A stretch of DNA of 64,000 nt from Gammaproteobacteria bacterium (GTDB lineage Bacteria > Pseudomonadota > Gammaproteobacteria > SZUA-152): assembly GCA_032250735.1 (NCBI GenBank), contig JAVVEP010000004.1:34842-98841 (forward strand). Reading direction: 5' to 3'. Numbering within the stretch: the stretch's first letter is position 1; each line of letters opens with the position of its first letter. Under the pieces are notes generated by a model. It was not told the origin of the DNA. It made no database searches and saw only the letters and a program-made list of their open reading frames with translations. Positions 55,138 to 64,000 of the stretch are shown piece by piece. The position numbers were made by a program, and so were the translations under genes.

Positions 55138-57357
55138 TTATCGCCCGGCCTGCACGCTGGTCAAGGGCAAGGCGGCCTCAGCCGACCTTACGGCAGGCAG
55201 GCGAACTACGAGTCGCGCACCACCATCCGCGCGATTTTCCGCATACAGCACACCGGAGTGTTCTTCAACAATACGCTTCACAACAGCCAGGCCCAGGCCA
55301 CTGCCCTTCGGTTTACTCGTCGCATAGGGCTCAAATAATTTCTCCAGCATATCTTCCGGAATACCCGGACCGTTATCCTCGATGGATAAAACCACCCAGT
55401 CCTCCCCCTCAATAGTCACTCTCTCTAGCTGCAGATCCACTCTCGCGTCCGCAGTATCTGACAGAGATTCGATGGCATTACGAATGAGGTTGTGCAGCAG
55501 CTGACGTATACGCCCCGCATCAACTTCCACCAGCGGAATGACATCACCGGGCTGGAATGTTATCGCGACCTTTTGTTCTTCGCCGGCATACAGATCCAGC
55601 ACCTCGCCTATCAGCACGGACAAGGCCATCGTCTGCATCTGCAGGTTGGGGGCGCGCGCATAGTCGGAAAAGGCCTGCACCATCTCCTTCATGGCCTGCA
55701 CCTGCTGCACTATAGTGTGGGTCGAGCGATCCAGCACCTCTGCATCTTCCGGCGACATCCTGGCAAGGTATTTGTGTCGCAATCGTTCCGCCGACAACTG
55801 GATTGGCGTCAACGGGTTTTTTATTTCATGCGCCAGACGGCGCGCCACCTCGCCCCAGGCCGCATCCCGTTGAGCCTGGATCATCGCCGTCACATCATCA
55901 AACACGATCACATAACCCGAGGGCATGCCTTTTGTGCTGGGCAGCTTGGCCCCCTGACAGGTCAGGGTTTTATGCCCCGACGAACCCATCAGCGTCACTT
56001 CCTGGCGCCAGTCGTCGGGCACATTTTCAACATAACTTGAAACAGCAGCTAGAAAGGCCTGGATTTCAGGGGTTTCATTTTCCAGCTGGGATAACGTCTT
56101 ACCAATCGCCATATCCATGTTTATTCCCAGCACCTGGCTTGCCGCCACATTCACTGCCCGCACCATCTGATTCTTGTCCAGGGTGATGACGCCGGACGAC
56201 AGACGCCCCAGCACCGCACGCAGATAGGCCTGTTCCCGCTCAGCCTGATGCTGGCTTCGCACCGCATCGCGCTGGGCATCAGAGACCTTGTCCGTCATGT
56301 CGACGAATGACTGCACCAGCGAACCCAGCTCATCATTGCGGGTAATGGGCAGTTTCTTGTGATAATTTCCCGAGGCCACGGCGCGGGTACCAATCGCCAG
56401 TATCCTGATGGGAGCGACTAGGCGGCGGGCAAAGAAGAAGGCAGCCCATGCCGCCGACAACAGGGTGACCAGCAGCACCAGCGCCAGGGTAAAGCTGAAA
56501 CTCTGCTTTAAGGGGTCGCGCAGATACACCAGTTCCTTGTACTTCGCGTAAGCGGACTGCACACTGTCTGCCAGCACGCTGACACGCGCATCCATCGGGA
56601 AAAGCGAAAACAATACCCGCGGGTCATCCGTCATACCGGGCGCATCAATCTGCACCGCCACCCGCACATGCAGCCCCAGGCCCTCAATCGGCGCCAAACC
56701 GACGTAGTTACCCTGCTCACGCACCTGGGACAGTGTTGCGGTATTCGGTTTCTGCGGAATAATCGAGGCATTGGTGCTGGAGGAGGCGATCACCCGACCG
56801 TTCGCCGTCAGCAGGATCAGCTCGCTGGCATGACTCGCATCCCGCAGCTCGTTCAGGTTAAACAATGCCATCGTGTCTGACACACCCTGCAGTCTCTCGG
56901 CCATCATGCGCGTCTGGTTCAGCCTGTCGCGCATGCGCATATCCAGCGATGAACGACTCAGTTCAAGCGCATCATCCATGGCGCGCTCGATGCGTACATC
57001 AAACCAGCTATCGATACCGCGCTGCAAAAAACCCAGCGAAAAATAAAACACGATCACCACTGGCACCATGGCCATCACCACAAAAATCGCCACCAGTCTA
57101 ACGGTTAATCGTGAGCCGGTAGCCGCGCGGCGATACTGACGCACCAGACGTACGGCATCGACCCCGATCAGGCCCACCAGCACCACCAGGCCGATGACAT
57201 TTACCACCACCAGCACCACGTGCATGCGGCCGAACTGGCCTGAATTTTCCATCGCCGCGCTGAGCAACCACAAAGAGCCGAGCATAAAAATGCCCATCAC
57301 GATTACCGGCACCACGCTGGTGGACATCCGCCGCAGCCATACCAGAAGTCTAGCCAT
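55138..57357 (-). CDS. ntrY: NtrY-like sensor histidine kinase
   Basis: 739 residues. Three N-terminal membrane segments within ~110 residues and a fourth near 300 enclose a periplasmic loop; then HAMP, a PAS domain, HisKA with phospho-acceptor His in RRLAHEIKNPLTPIQLSAER, and a HATPase with NLIRNAIESL, DNGPGIP and GSGLGLAVVKRI. It should phosphorylate the NtrX-like regulator. Its placement with trkAH and rsmB is conserved in many gammaproteobacteria. Confidence 0.93.
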   Translation of the reverse strand: MARLLVWLRRMSTSVVPVIVMGIFMLGSLWLLSAAMENSGQFGRMHVVLVVVNVIGLVVLVGLIGVDAVRLVRQYRRAATGSRLTVRLVAIFVVMAMVPVVIVFYFSLGFLQRGIDSWFDVRIERAMDDALELSRSSLDMRMRDRLNQTRMMAERLQGVSDTMALFNLNELRDASHASELILLTANGRVIASSSTNASIIPQKPNTATLSQVREQGNYVGLAPIEGLGLHVRVAVQIDAPGMTDDPRVLFSLFPMDARVSVLADSVQSAYAKYKELVYLRDPLKQSFSFTLALVLLVTLLSAAWAAFFFARRLVAPIRILAIGTRAVASGNYHKKLPITRNDELGSLVQSFVDMTDKVSDAQRDAVRSQHQAEREQAYLRAVLGRLSSGVITLDKNQMVRAVNVAASQVLGINMDMAIGKTLSQLENETPEIQAFLAAVSSYVENVPDDWRQEVTLMGSSGHKTLTCQGAKLPSTKGMPSGYVIVFDDVTAMIQAQRDAAWGEVARRLAHEIKNPLTPIQLSAERLRHKYLARMSPEDAEVLDRSTHTIVQQVQAMKEMVQAFSDYARAPNLQMQTMALSVLIGEVLDLYAGEEQKVAITFQPGDVIPLVEVDAGRIRQLLHNLIRNAIESLSDTADARVDLQLERVTIEGEDWVVLSIEDNGPGIPEDMLEKLFEPYATSKPKGSGLGLAVVKRIVEEHSGVLYAENRADGGARLVVRLPAVRSAEAALPLTSVQAGR

Positions 57358-57384
57358 GGATTACAAAATACCTTTCAACACAAT

Positions 57385-57966
57385 TCACAGGTCCCATGAA
57401 TACCAACCACTGCTTAACCACCAGTCACTCGATACGTAGGCCTTTAACTGCAACGGCACTGGCAGGCTGGGCAGATCCAGGCGCGACCGGACCCTCACCT
57501 TGTAACGCTGATTCTGCTCCAGTAAATGCGCGTCCAAAATGGGTATGCGGTTAATGTTACCCATCGCATCCAGCGCATCGTCTAACGATGAATAGATGAA
57601 TTGTGATCCGCTATTGAGATTGCGCAATAAATACTGCTCGGACAGGGCGTGATACTGAATCTCGTATCGTTGTTCGAGAGTGGCGATGACGTCGTCCCAC
57701 AGATAACGACTTGGCGAATACACTTCGATATCCAGTACCAGGGTCAGGGATACACCATTCTCCAGCGCGGCCACCGCCACTTCGCTAAGCTGGTATTCGA
57801 GCCTTGCCTCCAGGTGATAGATCTCGCCTGACAACACCGTTTTCGCGTCGCGCACCACAAAATGCGCCGGCGCCGCAGCGATCGCGTTCGCAGACAGGCA
57901 CAATCCGACCAGCGCCCATTGCAGCAATCTGGCCCTTGATCGCAGGCCTGCACACAGGGACTGCAT
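57385..57966 (-). CDS. DUF4390 family exported protein
   Basis: 193 residues from the ATG at 57966, with a signal peptide (LLQWALVGLCLSANAIA) and a mature part of beta-rich character, for example YHLEARLEYQLSEVAVAALE and RYLWDDVIATLEQRYEIQYH. The family typically sits between rsmB and ntrY, as here, and its role is unknown. Longer starts would overlap rsmB. It ends 28 bp before ntrY. Confidence 0.85.
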   Translation of the reverse strand: MQSLCAGLRSRARLLQWALVGLCLSANAIAAAPAHFVVRDAKTVLSGEIYHLEARLEYQLSEVAVAALENGVSLTLVLDIEVYSPSRYLWDDVIATLEQRYEIQYHALSEQYLLRNLNSGSQFIYSSLDDALDAMGNINRIPILDAHLLEQNQRYKVRVRSRLDLPSLPVPLQLKAYVSSDWWLSSGWYSWDL

Positions 57967-57977
57967 GCCGCCCGGCG

Positions 57978-59291
57978 TTAAGATTTCTTCTCCAAACATG
58001 CGTAATAGAATCCGTCCATACCTGCTGTGCCGGACAACACCTGTCGCCCGAATTCCACTGCTCGCCCCCATTCCACCGTCAGCATCTTATGCCGCGCAGC
58101 GGGCTGCCGCGCAAGAAAGGCGGCGATCTGCTGTGCATTCTCCTGCGGCAACACCGAACAGGTGGCATACAGCAGCATACCGCCCGGCTTCAGCAAGGGC
58201 CAGATCGCATCCAGGATCTGCGCCTGCACGGCGACCAGGCCGTCGATGTCGGCCGGCTGGCGCAGCAGCTTGATGTCCGGGTGACGGCGGATCACCCCCG
58301 TGGCGGAACAGGGCGCATCCAGCAAGATGCGGTCAAAGGCCCGCCCGTCCCACCACGCCTCCGGCTGGCGCGCATCACCGACCACACACTGCGCCGACTT
58401 CCCCAGCCGCCGCAGATTCTCCTGCACGCGCGTCAGGCGCTCGGCATCGACATCCACTGCCACCATCTCCACCTCGGCCAGCTCCAGCATGTGCGCGGTC
58501 TTGCCGCCGGGTGCCGCGCAGACGTCCAGCACCCGCTGCCCCTCCGTCAGCGCCATCAGCCTGGCGGCCTGCTGGGCCGCCTCATCCTGCACCGAGACCC
58601 GCCCCTCTGCAAATCCCGGCAGCTGCGTCACATCCTGCGCCTCGCCGAGCACAATGGCGCCCTGCGTGAGCATCGATCCGTGCGCCGCGATCCCGCGCGC
58701 CACCAGCTCGGCCAGATAGTCGTCGGTCGAACCCGCTCCGGCCGCGCCCAGATTCACCCGCAGGCTCATCGGAGGGCGCTGATTATTCGCCGTCAACACC
58801 GCCTGCCAGTCATCCGGCCAGGCCTGGCGCAGGGCATCGATCAGCCACTGCGGATGCGACCACCGCCCCTCCTCTGTCTGCTGGACGTCTGCCAGCAACC
58901 CCTCACCCTGGCGCTGAAAACTCCTCAGCACGCCATTCACCAGCGCCCGCGCCCAGGGCTTTTTCAGCGCCGCGGTGGCCGCCACCGTCTCTGACACGGC
59001 GGCATGATCCGGCACCCGCATCGACATCAACTGATACAGGCCCAGCAACAGCAGCGCCTGCACATCGCCATCCTTTTCCTTGAGGGGTTTTTTCAGCAAG
59101 GCCGCCACCAGCCGCGACAGGCGGTGGTACTCGCGCAGGACGCCATAGGCCACCTCCTGGATCAGCGCCCGGTCCTCGGTCGCGGCCGGCGGCAGCGCCT
59201 CCAGGGCGCGCGACAGCGAGCGGCCATCGACCATCACCTGGGCGATGATGCGCGCGGCAATCGCTCGCGGGTTCGGTTTTGCGGCATTCAT
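57978..59291 (-). CDS. rsmB: 16S rRNA m5C967 methyltransferase RsmB
   Basis: 437 residues from the ATG at 59291 (E. coli 429). N-terminal NusB-like RNA-binding domain (ALIQEVAYGVLREYHRLSRL), then the SAM domain: VLDVCAAPGGKTAHMLEL, DAPCSATGVIRRHPDIK and YATCSVLPQEN, which supply both catalytic cysteines. It methylates C967 of 16S rRNA. A GTG at 59363 would extend it by 24 residues, but the aligned RsmB start favours the ATG. It lies 83 bp after fmt. Confidence 0.95.
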   Translation of the reverse strand: MNAAKPNPRAIAARIIAQVMVDGRSLSRALEALPPAATEDRALIQEVAYGVLREYHRLSRLVAALLKKPLKEKDGDVQALLLLGLYQLMSMRVPDHAAVSETVAATAALKKPWARALVNGVLRSFQRQGEGLLADVQQTEEGRWSHPQWLIDALRQAWPDDWQAVLTANNQRPPMSLRVNLGAAGAGSTDDYLAELVARGIAAHGSMLTQGAIVLGEAQDVTQLPGFAEGRVSVQDEAAQQAARLMALTEGQRVLDVCAAPGGKTAHMLELAEVEMVAVDVDAERLTRVQENLRRLGKSAQCVVGDARQPEAWWDGRAFDRILLDAPCSATGVIRRHPDIKLLRQPADIDGLVAVQAQILDAIWPLLKPGGMLLYATCSVLPQENAQQIAAFLARQPAARHKMLTVEWGRAVEFGRQVLSGTAGMDGFYYACLEKKS

Positions 59292-59374
59292 ATCGGGTCG
59301 GTTTCGTTTTCTGACTTGGGTCTGATCGACGGCATCACTGGCCGCCGGTATTTTATCGCTCACGCCCCGGGCCT

Positions 59375-60313
59375 TCAGCCGAGCCGGCTGCCCCGCATGC
59401 TGTGTGCGCTGAGAAACTGCTCCGCACTGAGCACCTTGCCGCCGGGCAGTTGCAGTTGCTGCACCCGCAGGATGCCATCCCCCGTCGCCACGTCGATGCC
59501 CTCCCGCGACTCGGCCAGCACCGTTCCGGGGATCGCGTCGGTATCGGCCGGCAACGCCTGCGCCAGCCAGATGCGCAGGGTTTTGTCGCCCATCGGGGTA
59601 AAGGCCACCGGCCAGGGGTTGAAGGCGCGCACGGTGCGCGACAGCTGTTGGGCAGACTGCTGCCAGTCGATTTGTGCCTCCGACTTTTGCAGCTTCTCGG
59701 CATAACAGGCGCGCGCCTCGTCCTGGGCCACCGCCGCGGTGTCGCCCACTGCGAGCCGACCCAGGGTGTCGAGCAGGGCCTTTGCGCCCAGCTGCGCCAA
59801 TCGGTCGTGCAGGGTTTCGGCGGTGTCGGCGGTCGCAATCGGACAGCGGGCCCGGTGCAGCATCGCGCCGGTGTCCAGCCCCTCGTCCATCTGCATGATG
59901 GTGATCCCCGTCTCCTCGTCCCCCGCCAGAATCGCCCGCTGGATTGGCGCCGCCCCCCGCCAGCGCGGCAGCAGGGAGGCATGCACATTGACGCAGCCCA
60001 GACGTGGCGCGTCGAGCACCGGCCTGGGCAGTATCAGCCCGTAGGCCACCACCACCAGCACATCGGCGTCCCGGTCGGCCAGCTCCTGCTGCACGCCTGC
60101 GTCGCGCAGGCTCACCGGCTGCATGACCGGCAGCTGATGCGCCTGCGCCAGCGCCTTCACCGGACTGGCGGTGAGTTTGCGGCCACGCCCGGCGGGGCGA
60201 TCCGGCTGGGTATAAACCGCCAGCACCTCATGTTCCGAGTCCAGCAGGGCCGCCAGGCTCGTGGCGGCAAATTCCGGCGTACCGGCAAAGATGATTTTCA
60301 GGCCAGACGCCAT
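59375..60313 (-). CDS. fmt: Methionyl-tRNA formyltransferase
   Basis: 312 residues. LKIIFAGTPEFAATSLAALL at the start, the catalytic region CVNVHASLLPRWRGAAPIQR with the N-H-S-L-L-P core in the variant HASLLP, and GITIMQMDEGLDTGAML. It formylates Met-tRNA for initiation. The ATG at 60313 has AAGGGAT. It is the second gene of the def-fmt-rsmB unit. Confidence 0.97.
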   Translation of the reverse strand: MASGLKIIFAGTPEFAATSLAALLDSEHEVLAVYTQPDRPAGRGRKLTASPVKALAQAHQLPVMQPVSLRDAGVQQELADRDADVLVVVAYGLILPRPVLDAPRLGCVNVHASLLPRWRGAAPIQRAILAGDEETGITIMQMDEGLDTGAMLHRARCPIATADTAETLHDRLAQLGAKALLDTLGRLAVGDTAAVAQDEARACYAEKLQKSEAQIDWQQSAQQLSRTVRAFNPWPVAFTPMGDKTLRIWLAQALPADTDAIPGTVLAESREGIDVATGDGILRVQQLQLPGGKVLSAEQFLSAHSMRGSRLG

Positions 60314-60388
60314 GGGGATCCCTTCATTTGATTGGTGCATAGAGTTGCATCGCGTGATGCGAAACGGCGAGGCCGCTCGCTGACGCGC

Positions 60389-60892
60389 TTACAGGGTGTG
60401 CAGGCGCAGCTTCTCCATCTTTTTGCGGATACGCTTGCGCTTTAGCTCCGACAGGTAGTCCACAAACAGTTTGCCGTCGAGATGGTCTATTTCATGCTGT
60501 ATGCACACCGCCAGCAGGCCCTGCGCCTCCAGCTGCGTGTGCTTGCCGTTGCGATCCAGATAACGCACGGTGACCGTGTCCGCCCGCGACACCATGTCGT
60601 AAATCCCCGGCACCGACAGGCAGCCCTCCTCCATCTCCTCGGCCCCGCTACGCTGCTCGATTTCGGGATTGATAAAACAGTGCGGCTCGCTCCTGTCCTC
60701 GGAAATATCGATGGTGATCACCCGTTTCAGCACATTCACCTGCACCGCCGCCAGGCCGATACCCGGTGCGTCGTACATGGTCTCGAACATATCATCGACC
60801 AGCTGGCGAACGTCGTCGTCAACCACCGCGACCAGCTCCGCCTTTTGGCGCAGTCTGGGGTCGGGGAAGTGCAATATGTTCAGTATCGACAT
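60389..60892 (-). CDS. def: Peptide deformylase
   Basis: 167 residues. All three deformylase motifs are present: [17 protein letters not shown] (metal Cys) and QHEIDHLDG (metal His pair and catalytic Glu). It removes the N-formyl group from new proteins. The ATG at 60892 gives [15 protein letters not shown], the standard start. Divergent from the LysM gene. Confidence 0.98.
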   Translation of the reverse strand: MSILNILHFPDPRLRQKAELVAVVDDDVRQLVDDMFETMYDAPGIGLAAVQVNVLKRVITIDISEDRSEPHCFINPEIEQRSGAEEMEEGCLSVPGIYDMVSRADTVTVRYLDRNGKHTQLEAQGLLAVCIQHEIDHLDGKLFVDYLSELKRKRIRKKMEKLRLHTL

Positions 60893-61075
60893 GTGATCTC
60901 TTTCAAATTTGTGACACGGGGCAAAAGATATGATTAAACCTGCCGATATTATATCCGGTATCACCAGGCACGTCAGTGGAGATGCCTAAAAAACAGACAT
61001 AATCGCCGTTTCAAATCAGGCTGAAGATTGACTTCTATCCTATTAATTCTATTACGCTTCACTGGAGTCTGACAT

Positions 61076-62197
61076 ATGATTCGTCTACACTCGAGCAAAC
61101 CGTCAACCAGAGGGATCATCGTGTCGATGAAAGAGATATCTTTACCAAAATATCTGGGTTTGATCATCCTTGCTCTGGCCATCGCCATGACGGGAAACAG
61201 TTCGGTATTTGCCGACACCATTAAACTAAAAGCCAATCATCCGGACAAATACACGGTCGTCAAAGGCGATACGTTGTGGGATATTTCGGCGCACTTTCTG
61301 GAAAGCCCCTGGAAGTGGCCCGAGGTCTGGAGCTACAACCCGCAGATCAAAAATCCCCACCTGATTTATCCCGGTGACGTGGTCTATCTCGAATACGATG
61401 CCCAGGGCAAACCCATCCTGCGCGTCAGCCGTGGTCAGGCTACCGTAAAAATGTCGCCCGAGATCCGCGCCACCCGCGTCGACACGCCGGTCGCCAGCAT
61501 TCCACTGGATGCCATCCAACAATTCCTGGGTGAGCCCCGGGTCTTGAGTCAACGTGAAATCGACAATGCGGGTTACATCATCTCCGGCAAGGACACCCGG
61601 ATCATGTCCGGCTCCGGTGACCGCATCTACGCCCGCGGCCTGATTCCCGGCGAGGACCCCAATTCGACCTATGTGGTGCTGCGCATCGGCAAGGCCTATC
61701 GCAACCCCGGCGCAAAACCCGGCGACATTCTGGGCTATGAGGCCCTGCACGTCGCCGACGCCAAGGTTGAGGATTTTGGCGACCCTTCGACACTACGGGT
61801 ACAGGACTCTACCCGCGAAACCATCATCGGCGATCGGCTGGTGCCGAAAAAGGCCAGCGGCCTGGACCAGGCCTTTATTCCTCGCCCGCCGGAAACCCCC
61901 ATCGAGGGACAGATCATCTCCGTCATCGATGGCGTCTCCCGCATCGGTCAATTTCAGACCGTGGTCGTGAATAAGGGCAATCAGGACGGCCTCGAAGTCG
62001 GCCACGTACTGGCGGTCTTTCAACAGGGCAAAGAGGTGCGTGACTACAACAGCAAAAAACGTGGCGAGACGGTAACCCTGCCGGACGAACGCGCGGGTAT
62101 CGTGCTGGTCTATCGCACCTTCGACCGCATCAGCTATGCCCTGGTAATGGAGTCTGATCGCGACATGGCGGTCTATGACGGAGTGCGTAATCCCTAA
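61076..62197 (+). CDS. Exported LysM-domain protein
   Basis: 373 residues. A hydrophobic export segment (LGLIILALAIAMTGNSSVFA), then a LysM domain YTVVKGDTLWDISAHFLESP through NPHLIYPGDVVYL that should bind peptidoglycan. The remaining ~250 residues have no named domain I recognise. Genes of this type usually sit beside dprA and def, as here. The ATG at 61076 has GGAG upstream; the ATG at 61127 gives a more typical signal peptide and is an equal candidate. Confidence 0.9.
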   Translation: MIRLHSSKPSTRGIIVSMKEISLPKYLGLIILALAIAMTGNSSVFADTIKLKANHPDKYTVVKGDTLWDISAHFLESPWKWPEVWSYNPQIKNPHLIYPGDVVYLEYDAQGKPILRVSRGQATVKMSPEIRATRVDTPVASIPLDAIQQFLGEPRVLSQREIDNAGYIISGKDTRIMSGSGDRIYARGLIPGEDPNSTYVVLRIGKAYRNPGAKPGDILGYEALHVADAKVEDFGDPSTLRVQDSTRETIIGDRLVPKKASGLDQAFIPRPPETPIEGQIISVIDGVSRIGQFQTVVVNKGNQDGLEVGHVLAVFQQGKEVRDYNSKKRGETVTLPDERAGIVLVYRTFDRISYALVMESDRDMAVYDGVRNP

Positions 62198-62238
62198 CCC
62201 AGCAGTCTGTTACGCCTGGCCCAGGGAGGGGCCACCGT

Positions 62239-63396
62239 TTGCACAATTCACGCCTTATCGGCAACGCACCGTTACCGAACCCTGAACCCGCTCACTGCGA
62301 CAACCTCCGCCACTGGCTGGCCCTGCTCCAGGCCCCCGGCATCGGCACCACTCGATTCCTTCGCATCCTTGAACAGGTTCCCGATCTGCCGACGCTGTTC
62401 GGCCCGCGCGGCGCCCGACTTACCGAGCCCAAACTCCCTACTGCGGTGCGCGCCTATCTGCAATCACCGGACTGGTATGCCGTCGACAAGATTCTGGCCT
62501 GGGCCGACGGCCGTGAGCGCCACATCCTCTCCCTTACCGACCCACGTTACCCCGCATTACTGAAAGAGATTCCCGATCCGCCGCCGGTGCTCTATGTCCG
62601 CGGCGATCCGAACCTGCTGAATCAGACCCAGCTCGCCATGGTCGGCAGCCGCAACCCCAGCGCAGGCGGCCGGCAGATTGCCCACGACTTTGCCCAGAGC
62701 CTGAGCAATAACGGCTTCACCATCACCAGCGGGTTGGCACTCGGTATCGATGGCGCCTGCCACCAGGGTGCACTGGATGCTGGCGGCCACACCATCGCCG
62801 TTGCCGGCACCGGGCTGGACCGTATCTATCCCGCCCGCCATCGCGAACTGGCGCACAACATCCTCGAACGGGGGGCTATCGTCAGCGAATTCGCCCCAGG
62901 CACACCCCCCGTCGCCAGCAATTTTCCCCGCCGCAACCGCATCATCAGCGGGCTCAGCGTGGGCACCGTGGTGGTGGAGGCCGCCCTCAAGAGCGGCTCA
63001 CTGATCACCGCCCGCCTGGCCGCCGAGCAGGGCCGCGAGGTCTTTGCCATCCCCGGCTCGATTTACAACCCACTCTCCCAGGGCGGCCATTACCTGATCC
63101 AGCAGGGCGCAAAACTCACCGGCCAGATTTCGGATATTCTCGATGAGCTTCTCCACCTGATCGCGCCCTCTCCCGCCCACGCGTCCCCCAACGCCATCGC
63201 CGACCCTGGTGTCGAAAACGACACCACTCCTGTTTACCCTCCCTTACTTGAAAATATGGGTTTTGAACCCACATCTATAGACACCCTGGTAGAGCGCAGC
63301 GGATTGACGCCAGAGACCGTTTCCTCCATGCTGTTGACACTAGAGTTACAGGGAATCGTAACCTCAAGCGGTGGCTTATTCAGTCGCGTCGGGTAG
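62239..63396 (+). CDS. dprA: DNA-processing protein DprA
   Basis: 385 residues. The Rossmann core has MVGSRNPSAGGRQIAHDFAQ, SGLALGIDGACHQGAL and GTGLDRIYPARH; the C-terminal ~60 residues are the winged-helix domain (SIDTLVERSGLTPETVSSML). DprA loads RecA on incoming single-stranded DNA in natural transformation. The start is TTG at 62239, backed by AGGGAGGGG seven bases upstream. It lies 41 bp after the LysM gene. Confidence 0.96.
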   Translation: MHNSRLIGNAPLPNPEPAHCDNLRHWLALLQAPGIGTTRFLRILEQVPDLPTLFGPRGARLTEPKLPTAVRAYLQSPDWYAVDKILAWADGRERHILSLTDPRYPALLKEIPDPPPVLYVRGDPNLLNQTQLAMVGSRNPSAGGRQIAHDFAQSLSNNGFTITSGLALGIDGACHQGALDAGGHTIAVAGTGLDRIYPARHRELAHNILERGAIVSEFAPGTPPVASNFPRRNRIISGLSVGTVVVEAALKSGSLITARLAAEQGREVFAIPGSIYNPLSQGGHYLIQQGAKLTGQISDILDELLHLIAPSPAHASPNAIADPGVENDTTPVYPPLLENMGFEPTSIDTLVERSGLTPETVSSMLLTLELQGIVTSSGGLFSRVG

Positions 63397-63464
63397 CTGG
63401 CACAGGCACAAATCTGAACCGATCTGTCCTGTCACACAACACACAAACGAGATAGTAGGTAGCC

Positions 63465-63947
63465 ATGAAAGAAGACGTACTCGACGTACTGATGTATCTG
63501 TTCGAGAACTACATGGATGATGAAGCCACGATGAATGGGGATCCTGAAACTCTCAAACATCAGCTCATGGAGGCCGGCTTTCTCAGCACCGAGATCAACA
63601 AGGCCTTCACCTGGCTAGAAGACCTGGCCGTCCTTCAAGAGGCCGGTTTCAATGCACGCCCCGCCCTCACCAGTCACTCCATCCGGGTCTACAATCCCCT
63701 TGAAGAGGAAAAGCTGGACGTCGAGTGCCGTGGCTTTCTGATGTTCCTGGAACAGATGGGTGTCCTGAACGGTGCCAGTCGTGAGCTGGTCATCGACCGC
63801 ATCATGGCGCTGGAATCCGACGAGATTGACCTGGATCAGGTCAAGTGGGTAGTGCTGATGGTGCTGTTTAATCAGCCCGGCCTGGAAGAGGCCTTCACCT
63901 GGATGGAAAACATGGTGATGGTGGAGTTCCAGCAACCCCTGCACTGA
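63465..63947 (+). CDS. smg: Smg family protein (DUF494)
   Basis: 160 residues. MKEDVLDVLMYLFENYMDDE and LEEEKLDVECRGFLMFLEQM-type central sequence are characteristic of Smg. Function unknown; it commonly follows dprA and precedes topA. The stop codon overlaps the first unit of the 16-bp tandem repeat. Confidence 0.95.
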   Translation: MKEDVLDVLMYLFENYMDDEATMNGDPETLKHQLMEAGFLSTEINKAFTWLEDLAVLQEAGFNARPALTSHSIRVYNPLEEEKLDVECRGFLMFLEQMGVLNGASRELVIDRIMALESDEIDLDQVKWVVLMVLFNQPGLEEAFTWMENMVMVEFQQPLH

Positions 63948-64000
63948 GAGCCTGTAATAAAGAGAGCCTGTAATAAAGAGAGCCTGTAATAAAGAGAGCC
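63946..64000. repeat. 16-bp perfect tandem repeat at window edge
   Basis: GAGAGCCTGTAATAAA is repeated perfectly from 63946, with three full copies and seven bases of a fourth before the window ends. The first copy includes the last bases of the smg stop codon. Each unit contains TAATAA. The total length is unknown because the array runs off the edge. Confidence 0.93.

Overview
The window reads as an ordinary chromosomal segment of a GC-rich gammaproteobacterium. The marks are CysB, SlyX, YcgN, NudE, FadE/FadIJ, RhlB next to trxA-rho, the def-fmt-rsmB-ntrYX-trkAH block, dprA-smg, and rpsU-yqeY-dnaG facing tsaD. I see no phage, plasmid, CRISPR array or intact insertion sequence. A lipoprotein carrying a triheme cytochrome domain and an Irr-like Fur protein suggest a respiratory, possibly chemolithotrophic or metal-rich lifestyle (Chromatiales-like), but that placement is inference.

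Layout. 1-3.7 kb: macromolecular-synthesis operon (rpsU, yqeY, dnaG; minus) divergent from tsaD. 3.9-7.6 kb: HU-like protein with a basic tail, then nudE, cysQ, a secreted FKBP isomerase and a DnaJ-related protein. 7.7-13.3 kb: exported metallo-hydrolase, GalT-family enzyme, and a translationally coupled pair (TVP38 membrane domain fused to a disulfide oxidoreductase, then ycgN). 13.5-16.3 kb: bacterial-Ig lipoprotein and tRNA-Thr(CGT). 16.4-19.4 kb: Irr-like Fur, thiO, a ketohexokinase-like kinase and a small zinc-ribbon membrane protein. 19.5-21.8 kb: two ankyrin lipoproteins flanking a triheme cytochrome lipoprotein and a 96-bp inverted repeat. 21.8-25.4 kb: rho with a long C-clustered leader, trxA, rhlB. 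25.4-34.8 kb: signalling and surface genes (DUF484-GGDEF, YbaK-HDOD, LVIVD-repeat lipoprotein, small lipoprotein, aldo/keto reductase, EAL-HDOD). 34.8-43.5 kb: a beta-oxidation operon (YiiX-like protein, fadE, fadI, fadJ, fadD). 43.9-48.7 kb: Bax-like glucosaminidase, polysaccharide deacetylase, PilZ, HDOD and Sel1 proteins. 49-50.7 kb: cysB, slyX, DUF3301. 50.7-60.9 kb: a minus-strand block def-fmt-rsmB-DUF4390-ntrY-ntrX-trkA-trkH. 61-64 kb: LysM protein, dprA, smg, and a 16-bp tandem repeat at the very edge.

How the parts work together. The fad genes make an almost complete fatty-acid degradation unit (activation, first dehydrogenation, hydration/second dehydrogenation, thiolysis), headed by an unexplained papain-fold hydrolase coupled to fadE. 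Three HDOD proteins, a diguanylate cyclase, a degenerate EAL protein and a PilZ protein give the middle of the window a dense c-di-GMP-type signalling load.

The signals I find most worth checking are regularly 11-nt spaced C clusters in the rho leader, an array of seven in-frame ATG codons at exact 12-nt spacing at the start of the deacetylase gene, the YiiX-fad coupling, the cytochrome/ankyrin/inverted-repeat cluster, and the terminal tandem repeat. All family assignments come from reading motifs by eye; no database search was run.
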